Shown piece after piece: positions 58,895-64,000 of a DNA stretch of 64,000 bases. Source of the DNA: Paractinoplanes pyxinae (GTDB lineage: Bacteria > Actinomycetota > Actinomycetes > Mycobacteriales > Micromonosporaceae); contig NZ_JAPNTZ010000007.1 of the NCBI RefSeq assembly GCF_026626335.1, positions 62,001 to 126,000 of the forward strand, written 5' to 3'. Made by a program: the position numbers and the translations under genes. Under the pieces are notes generated by a model that saw only the letters and a program-made list of their open reading frames with translations, was not told where the DNA came from and searched no databases. Position 1 is the first letter of the stretch; each line of letters opens with the position of its first letter.

Positions 58895-60130
58895 TCAGCG
58901 TGTTGGGATCGTCGCCCGGTTGATGGGTGGCGCGGGCGGCTGACCGGCCAGGGCCAGGCCGTCGGGCTGGCGGAAGCTGAGCGCCTCGGCGTCCAGCGCG
59001 TCGTACAGCAGGTCGAGGTCGAGCGTGCCGACCGGCGGGTAGACCCGCTCGCGCGGCGGTTCCTGACCGACCTCGAGCGCACCCTGCTCGACCATGAACT
59101 CGACGATCGCCTGCCGCACGGCCGGCAGCGTCACCGGCGAGTGGTACAGGACGTTGAGGGCCTGCATCCGCATGCCCTGCACGTGTTCCTCGCCCTTGTT
59201 GTCGTGGAAGTGCGGGTTGCGGGTCTCGATCTGCAGCACCGGCACCGAGCTGGCCATCACCTCGGGGTCGGTGCTCTCGAGGACGCCGCCGAACTGCTCG
59301 AACAGGTCCATGAACTCGTACGGCTCGACCGCGAAGCCACCGGCCAGGCGCAGCTTGAGACCGAGGTCGAGGGTCATGGCGTGCTCGCCCGCGTTGCCGG
59401 TGGCGATCACCTCGGTGCCGAAGTCGGAGTACTCCGCCAGGAAGCGGTTGAGCCATTCGTTGGTGATCTGCGAGCTGCGGCCCTTGCGGCTGAAGAAGAG
59501 CCGGTTGTCGCGCAGCTTGGGCTTCGAGTGCCACGAGATGCGGACCATCGAGTACGGCGAGTCGGCCAGGTGCAGCCCGGCCGCGTAGACCTTGCAGTAC
59601 TCGTGGACCGAGCCGGGCACGTAGTTGTCGGCGTCGACGTAGCCGATGTAGCGGCGGCCGGTCATCGCGGCCAGCGCCATGCCGAGCAGCATGGCCTCGC
59701 CCTTGCCGTTGCGGATCAGGCCGTCGTCGTCGAGCAGCTCGGGCAGGCCGGCCGCCTTCATGGCCGCGGCCACCCCGGGGTCTTTCTGGTGGACCGTGAT
59801 CGCGGAGCGACCGGCCAGCCGGCAGAACTGCTCGACGGTCTGCGCCTCGATCTCGTACCGGTCGACCGGGGCACGGTCGCTGTTCGAGACCAGAACGATG
59901 AGGCAATCGTGCGGAATTCCCGAGAGAACACCCTCGATGACGGTCCGTGTCTCATTCATGCACGGAACGACAATGACCATTTGTGATTCGACGGCGTGCA
60001 GTGCCTCGGCCGGCACCACCCGGCTGCCGGCCCCCGCCGACAGCCCCGAGTCCAGCTCGATGACCCGCTGGAGCTCGTGAATCCGAACCGCACCGAAGCG
60101 CTCGCTCCGGAAAGAATCAGCCAGTCGCAT
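58895..60130 (-). CDS. mpgS: Mannosyl-3-phosphoglycerate synthase
   Basis: Transfers mannose from GDP-mannose to 3-phosphoglycerate (glycosyltransferase family 55), first step to the compatible solute mannosylglycerate. 411 residues from ATG 60130 (MRLADSFRSERFGAVRIHEL). ERFGAVRIHELQRVIELDSG and VVPCMNETRTVIEGVL are MPGS landmarks; GYVDADNYVPGS holds the metal-binding DxD. The phosphatase partner MpgP is not in the window. The neighbour serA uses the same substrate, 3-phosphoglycerate. The call is from remembered family pattern. Confidence 0.8.
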   Translation of the reverse strand: MRLADSFRSERFGAVRIHELQRVIELDSGLSAGAGSRVVPAEALHAVESQMVIVVPCMNETRTVIEGVLSGIPHDCLIVLVSNSDRAPVDRYEIEAQTVEQFCRLAGRSAITVHQKDPGVAAAMKAAGLPELLDDDGLIRNGKGEAMLLGMALAAMTGRRYIGYVDADNYVPGSVHEYCKVYAAGLHLADSPYSMVRISWHSKPKLRDNRLFFSRKGRSSQITNEWLNRFLAEYSDFGTEVIATGNAGEHAMTLDLGLKLRLAGGFAVEPYEFMDLFEQFGGVLESTDPEVMASSVPVLQIETRNPHFHDNKGEEHVQGMRMQALNVLYHSPVTLPAVRQAIVEFMVEQGALEVGQEPPRERVYPPVGTLDLDLLYDALDAEALSFRQPDGLALAGQPPAPPINRATIPTR

Positions 60131-60240
60131 CGCCCGAAGATACCCGCCGCGGGCCGGCTTCAAGAGTCCGAACAGCACACATTTCAGTGTCGGAATCGTC
60201 GCAGGTAAATGGCACGTAACGCCGATGTTTCCAAATAGCA

Positions 60241-60287
60241 CTCAGCCCGCTTTCCGGCCCCATTTCGGAGCAGGAAAGCGGGCTGAG
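60241..60287 (-). terminator. Terminator of ilvBNC
   Basis: A 15-bp perfect stem (CTCAGCCCGCTTTCC/GGAAAGCGGGCTGAG) with a 17-nt loop, six bases after the ilvC stop. Confidence 0.88.
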
Positions 60288-60293
60288 GATAAA

Positions 60294-61307
60294 TCAGGCA
60301 GTTTCAGTGATCGGGCGGTCGACCCAGCTCATCATGTCGCGCAGCTTGCGGCCGGTGACCTCGATCGGGTGCTGGGCGCCCTGCTCGCGGTACTTCTTGA
60401 GCAGCGGGCCGCCGTTGTCGTCGTCCTCGATCAGCTGGCGGGTGAACTCGCCGGACTGGATGTCGGCCAGGATCCGCTTCATCTCGGCCTTGGTCTCGGC
60501 GTTGATGACCCGCGGGCCGCTGACGTAGTCGCCGAACTCGGCCGTGTCCGACACGCTGTAACGCATGCGGGAGATGCCGCCCTCGTACATGAGGTCGACG
60601 ATCAGCTTGAGCTCGTGCAGGCACTCGAAGTACGCGATCTCGGGGGCGTAGCCGGCCTCGGTGAGCACCTCGAAGCCGGTCTGCACGAGCGCCGCGGTGC
60701 CGCCGCAGAGCACGGCCTGCTCGCCGAACAGGTCGGTCTCGGTCTCTTCCTTGAAGGTCGTCTTGATGACGCCGGCCCGGGCGCCACCGATCGCCTTCGC
60801 GTACGAGAGGGCCAGCGCGAGGCCCTCGCCGGTCGGGTCCTGCTCGACCGCGACCAGGCACGGGACGCCCTTGCCGTCCACGTACTGGCGGCGCACCAGG
60901 TGACCCGGGCCCTTCGGCGCCACCATGGCGACGGTCACGTCGGCCGGGGGCTTGATGAGCTCGAACCGGATGTTCAGGCCGTGGCCGAAGAAGAGCGCCT
61001 TGCCCGCCGACAGGTTGGGCGCGATCGACTCGGTGTAGATCTTGCGCTGCGCGGTGTCCGGCGCCAGCAGCATGATCACGTCGGCCCAGGCCGACGCCTC
61101 GGCCGGGGTCTTGACCTCGAGGCCCTGCTCCTCGGCCTTGGCCCGGCTCTTCGAGCCCTCCTTGAGGCCCACGACCACCTCGACGCCCGAGTCACGCAGC
61201 GACAGCGAGTGCGCGTGGCCCTGGCTGCCGTACCCGATCACGGCGACCTTCTTGCCCTGGATGATGCTCAGGTCGGCGTCGTCGTCGTAGAAAACTTCCG
61301 CGGTCAT
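60294..61307 (-). CDS. ilvC: Ketol-acid reductoisomerase
   Basis: Mg- and NADPH-dependent isomerisation and reduction of acetolactate/acetohydroxybutyrate in Val and Ile synthesis. 337 residues, class I (short). VIGYGSQGHAHSLSLRDSGV is the Rossmann loop, APKGPGHLVRRQYVDGKG and DLFGEQAVLCGG (metal Asp/Glu) follow, and the C-terminal knotted domain has YFECLHELKLIVDLMYEGG. ATG at 61307 after AAAGGAAAG; 13 bp from ilvN. Confidence 0.96.
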   Translation of the reverse strand: MTAEVFYDDDADLSIIQGKKVAVIGYGSQGHAHSLSLRDSGVEVVVGLKEGSKSRAKAEEQGLEVKTPAEASAWADVIMLLAPDTAQRKIYTESIAPNLSAGKALFFGHGLNIRFELIKPPADVTVAMVAPKGPGHLVRRQYVDGKGVPCLVAVEQDPTGEGLALALSYAKAIGGARAGVIKTTFKEETETDLFGEQAVLCGGTAALVQTGFEVLTEAGYAPEIAYFECLHELKLIVDLMYEGGISRMRYSVSDTAEFGDYVSGPRVINAETKAEMKRILADIQSGEFTRQLIEDDDNGGPLLKKYREQGAQHPIEVTGRKLRDMMSWVDRPITETA

Positions 61308-61320
61308 TTCTTTCCTTTAA

Positions 61321-61836
61321 CTAGGCGGCGCGGAGCGCCGGGCCGGTCGTGATGGAGCGGGAACCGCGGCCGATGGCCACCAGGCCCGACTGGACCATCT
61401 CTTTGATGCCGTACGGCTCGAGGTCGCGCAGCAGCGCATCAAGTTTGTCGGGGTTACCCGTCGCCTCGATCGTGAGGGTGTCCGGAGCGACGTCGATCAC
61501 CTTCGCCCGGAACAGCTCGACCGTCTCGAGCACCTGGCTGCGCTGCGCGCGATCGGCACGCACCTTGACCAGCAGGAGCTCGCGCTGAACCGACTGCTGC
61601 GGGTCCAGCTCGACGATCTTGAGGACGTTCACCAGCTTGTTGAGCTGCTTGGTCACCTGCTCCAGGGGTGAGGAGTCGGCGTTGACCACGATCGTGATGC
61701 GGGAGACGTCCGGGTTCTCCGTCTCGCCCACCGCCAGCGAATCGATGTTGAAGCTGCGCCGCGAGAACAGGCCCGACACCCGGGCGAGGACACCCGGCTT
61801 GTTCTCGACCAGCACGGACAAGGTGTGCTTGTTCAT
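61321..61836 (-). CDS. ilvN: Acetolactate synthase small (regulatory) subunit
   Basis: 171-residue regulatory subunit that confers valine feedback on IlvB. N-terminal ACT domain: HTLSVLVENKPGVLARVSGL and FNIDSLAVGETENPDVSRIT; the second ALS_ss_C domain has VAPDTLTIEATGNPDKLDAL. ATG at 61836, two bases after the ilvB stop, and 13 bp before ilvC: a tight ilvB-ilvN-ilvC operon. Confidence 0.96.
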   Translation of the reverse strand: MNKHTLSVLVENKPGVLARVSGLFSRRSFNIDSLAVGETENPDVSRITIVVNADSSPLEQVTKQLNKLVNVLKIVELDPQQSVQRELLLVKVRADRAQRSQVLETVELFRAKVIDVAPDTLTIEATGNPDKLDALLRDLEPYGIKEMVQSGLVAIGRGSRSITTGPALRAA

Positions 61837-61838
61837 GA

Positions 61839-63668
61839 TCAGAGGTCGTCCTCTTCGAAGGTGGGACGGACGTCCCGGGCGAACATGATCTCGTCGTTGC
61901 TGGTGCCGGCCGCGACCATGGGCCACACCATGGCGTCCTTGCCGACAGTGAAGTCGATGACCACCGGGGCGTCGTTGATCTCCATCGCCTGCTTGATGAT
62001 CTTGTCGACGTCGTCCTTGGACTCGCAGCGCAGCCCGATGCAGCCCAGCGCCTCGGCCAGCTTCACGAAGTCGGGGATGCGGTGCTTGTGCGTGCCCAGC
62101 TCGGTGTTGGAGTAGCGGCCCTCGTAGAACAGGGTCTGCCACTGCCGGACCATGCCCAGGTTGCCGTTGTTGATGACGGCGATCTTGACCGGGATGCCCT
62201 CGAGGGCGCAGGTGGCCAGCTCCTGGTTGGTCATCTGGAAGCAGCCGTCGCCGTCGATCGCCCAGACCGGGGTGTCCGGCCGGCCGACCTTGGCCCCCAT
62301 CGCGGCCGGGACGGCGTAGCCCATGGTTCCGGCGCCGCCCGAGTTCAGCCAGGTGCCCGGCTTCTCGTACTTGATGAACTGCGAGGCCCACATCTGGTGC
62401 TGGCCCACGCCCGCGACGTAGATCGCCTCGGGGCCGACCAGCTCGCCGATCCGCTCGATCACGTACTGCGGGGCCAGGGTGCCGTCGGTCGGCTCCTCGT
62501 AGCCCAGCGGGTAGCGCTCGCGCAGCTCGTTCAGCGTGGCCCACCACGGCTCGTACTTGCCGGCGCCCTCGGCCGAGGCCGACACGGCGGCGATCAGCTC
62601 GTCGATGACGTGCCGGGCGTCGCCCACGATCGGGACGTCGGCGTGCCGGTTCTTGCCGATCTCGGCCGGGTCGATGTCGGCGTGCACGACCTTGGCGTCC
62701 GGCGCGAACGAGTCGAGCTTGCCGGTGACCCGGTCGTCGAAGCGCGCGCCCAGCGTGATCAGCAGGTCGGACTTCTGCAGCGCGTAGACCGCCGGGACCG
62801 TGCCGTGCATGCCGGGCATGCCCAGGTGCTGCGGGTGCGAGTCGGGGAACGCGCCCAGCGCCATCAGCGTGGTGATGACCGGGATGCCGGTCATCTCGGC
62901 CAGCTTCTTCAGCCCGTCGGTGGCGCCGGCCTTGAGCACGCCGCCGCCCACGTAGAGCACCGGGCGCTTGGCCGCGGCGATCAGCCGGGCCGCCTCGCGG
63001 ATCTGCTTGCCGTGCGGGTGCAGGGTCGGGCGGTAGCCGGGCAGGTCGAGCGTGGGCGGCCAGGTGAAGGTGGTCTGCGCCTGCAGCACGTCCTTCGGCA
63101 CGTCGACCAGCACCGGGCCCGGGCGGCCGGAAAGGGCCAGGTGGAAGGCTTCGGCCAGGATCCGCGGCAGCTCCTCGGGCGTCTGCACCAGGAAGTTGTG
63201 CTTGGTGATGGGCAGCGTGATGCCCTGGATGTCGGCTTCCTGGAAGGCGTCGGTGCCGATCGCGGGCCGGGCCACCTGGCCGGTGATCGCGACGATCGGC
63301 ACCGAGTCCATGTAGGCGTCGGCGATCGGCGTCACCAGGTTGGTCGCGCCCGGGCCGCTGGTGGCGATGCACACGCCGACCTTGCCGGTGGCCTGCGCGT
63401 AGCCGGTGGCGGCGTGCCCCGCGCCCTGCTCGTGGCGGACCAGGATGTGCCGCACCTTGGAGTCGTACAGGGGGTCGTAGGCGGGCAGGATGGCACCGCC
63501 CGGGATGCCGAACGCGACCTCGACCCCGAGCGCCTCGAGCGACCGCACGAGCGCACCGGCGCCCGAGGTGGGAACCGGGGAGGCTACGGCCGGGGCCGTG
63601 GTGGCGGCCGCCGCGACAGTGGCCGGGTTGGCTCGGTGGGCGAGAGTCTCAGGAGTGGGTCTCGTCAT
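61839..63668 (-). CDS. ilvB: Acetolactate synthase large (catalytic) subunit
   Basis: ThDP-dependent condensation of pyruvate to acetolactate or with 2-oxobutyrate. 609 residues. After a 30-residue Ala-rich start, VEVAFGIPGGAILPAYDPL, RHEQGAGHAATGYAQATGK (catalytic Glu) and GDGCFQMTNQELATCALEG (ThDP motif GDGx..N) show the full enzyme. FAD-binding central domain about 220-370. ATG at 63668. Expression is probably set by the leader ORF and terminator just upstream. Confidence 0.96.
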   Translation of the reverse strand: MTRPTPETLAHRANPATVAAAATTAPAVASPVPTSGAGALVRSLEALGVEVAFGIPGGAILPAYDPLYDSKVRHILVRHEQGAGHAATGYAQATGKVGVCIATSGPGATNLVTPIADAYMDSVPIVAITGQVARPAIGTDAFQEADIQGITLPITKHNFLVQTPEELPRILAEAFHLALSGRPGPVLVDVPKDVLQAQTTFTWPPTLDLPGYRPTLHPHGKQIREAARLIAAAKRPVLYVGGGVLKAGATDGLKKLAEMTGIPVITTLMALGAFPDSHPQHLGMPGMHGTVPAVYALQKSDLLITLGARFDDRVTGKLDSFAPDAKVVHADIDPAEIGKNRHADVPIVGDARHVIDELIAAVSASAEGAGKYEPWWATLNELRERYPLGYEEPTDGTLAPQYVIERIGELVGPEAIYVAGVGQHQMWASQFIKYEKPGTWLNSGGAGTMGYAVPAAMGAKVGRPDTPVWAIDGDGCFQMTNQELATCALEGIPVKIAVINNGNLGMVRQWQTLFYEGRYSNTELGTHKHRIPDFVKLAEALGCIGLRCESKDDVDKIIKQAMEINDAPVVIDFTVGKDAMVWPMVAAGTSNDEIMFARDVRPTFEEDDL

Positions 63669-63714
63669 GGCACTTCATACCTTTACGGGTTGGGCGAACC
63701 AGTACTTGAGCAAC

Positions 63715-63787
63715 AAAAAAGGCCCTCGTGCCAAACAGCACGGGACCTAGCGCACTCGGGCTGGCCTCAGACCAGCGGGAGTGCGCT
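63715..63787 (-). promoter_or_regulatory. Attenuator of ilvBNC
   Basis: Leftward order: a long stem AGCGCACTC/GAGTGCGCT (63787-63779 with 63757-63749) enclosing GCTGG/CCAGC, then the terminator GGTCCCGTGC/GCACGAGGGCC (63747-63721, one bulged A) and TTTTTT (63720-63715). The terminator ends 47 bp before the ilvB ATG. Confidence 0.88.
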
Positions 63788-63816
63788 CAGATAAGTACTC
63801 GGGACGCGAAGCACAT
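63787..63816 (-). CDS. Branched-chain leader peptide of ilvB
   Basis: 9-codon ORF MCFASRVLI with its last three codons GTA CTT ATC (Val Leu Ile), directly followed by TGA at the foot of the attenuator stem. It has a fair ribosome-binding site (AAGGTGG, 5 bp before ATG). This matches ilvB leader peptides known in other actinobacteria. Confidence 0.85.
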   Translation of the reverse strand: MCFASRVLI

Positions 63817-63869
63817 GCTGCCCACCTTGCCCGATCCCAGGCGGTGAGTCAACTGATCCCACATTTTGA

Positions 63870-64000
63870 TCACTCGACTCCCTCCCCCGTGGGAGCGACG
63901 AAGCCCGGATCGCTCGGCAACAGGGCCCTGAGCTGCCTCATACCCGGCCCGAGCATCACCACCTGGCTGCGCGGAGCGGCGTCGGCGGGCGGGGCCGAAC
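63870..64000 (-). CDS. C-terminal end of an unidentified gene
   Basis: An open frame enters from the right edge and ends at TGA 63872-63870. About 42 codons with G or C in almost every third position, ending MLGPGMRQLRALLPSDPGFV then APTGEGVE. The codon bias says coding. Too short to name. It lies upstream of the ilvB leader (54 bp between) on the same strand. Confidence 0.6.
   Translation of the reverse strand, partial: SAPPADAAPRSQVVMLGPGMRQLRALLPSDPGFVAPTGEGVE

Overview
The window is high-GC actinobacterial chromosome. Gene content and order (rnc-plsX-rpmF-yceD-coaD-rsmD, an HU with a Lys/Ala/Thr-rich tail, leuCD divergent from an IclR regulator, cofC for F420, an LPxTG-type wall protein, ilvBNC-serA) point to Micromonosporaceae, most likely Actinoplanes or a close relative. 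This assignment is an inference from layout and protein features, not from a search. It reads as ordinary core chromosome; no insertion sequence, prophage, rRNA operon or CRISPR array was seen.

Layout. 1-3865 (-): phospholipid, ribosome and CoA housekeeping block. 4212-5372: cell-wall-anchored surface protein with a strong terminator, followed by a spacer carrying a perfect 24-bp inverted repeat. 5667-9911 (-): DUF952, recG, DAK2/FakA-like protein; then rpmB. 10.3-16.3 kb: GNAT, thiL, a one-domain Lrp protein, DUF3515, ddl, a dual-specificity-phosphatase-like protein and a GntR/ABC operon. 16.6-17.9 kb: DUF4143 ATPase preceded by regularly spaced 22-23-bp repeats. 18-25.7 kb: a tightly overlapping gamma-lyase/gpsA/plsC operon, then cofC, ppk, mutT1. 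25.8-29.6 kb: hup, leuDC and ndgR. 29.6-35.8 kb: large LuxR-type (LAL) regulator followed by two alpha/beta hydrolases and two metallo-beta-lactamase-fold proteins. 35.8-37 kb: tandem repeats and a decayed lipoprotein gene. 37.0-37.3 kb: tRNA-Glu and tRNA-Gln. 37.4-49.5 kb: NmrA/TetR pair, FAH protein, ABC-2 operon, arfB, an M16 peptidase pair, duplicated EEP proteins and a frameshifted GNAT. 49.5-64 kb: threonyl-tRNA synthetase-like gene and most of the branched-chain amino-acid pathway (cimA, ilvE, leuB, ilvC, ilvN, ilvB) with serA and mannosyl-3-phosphoglycerate synthase.

The main regulatory theme is amino-acid-responsive RNA control. Three genes are preceded by a short ORF carrying the codons of the relevant amino acid and then a terminator hairpin: the ThrRS-like gene (ACG ACG ACG), cimA (GTG CTG ATT ATT) and ilvB (GTA CTT ATC). 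In addition, serA has a 10-bp GC stem that contains its own Shine-Dalgarno sequence. Together with NdgR beside leuCD, the window holds several layers of control over branched-chain and serine/threonine metabolism. All regulatory readings are from sequence alone and untested.
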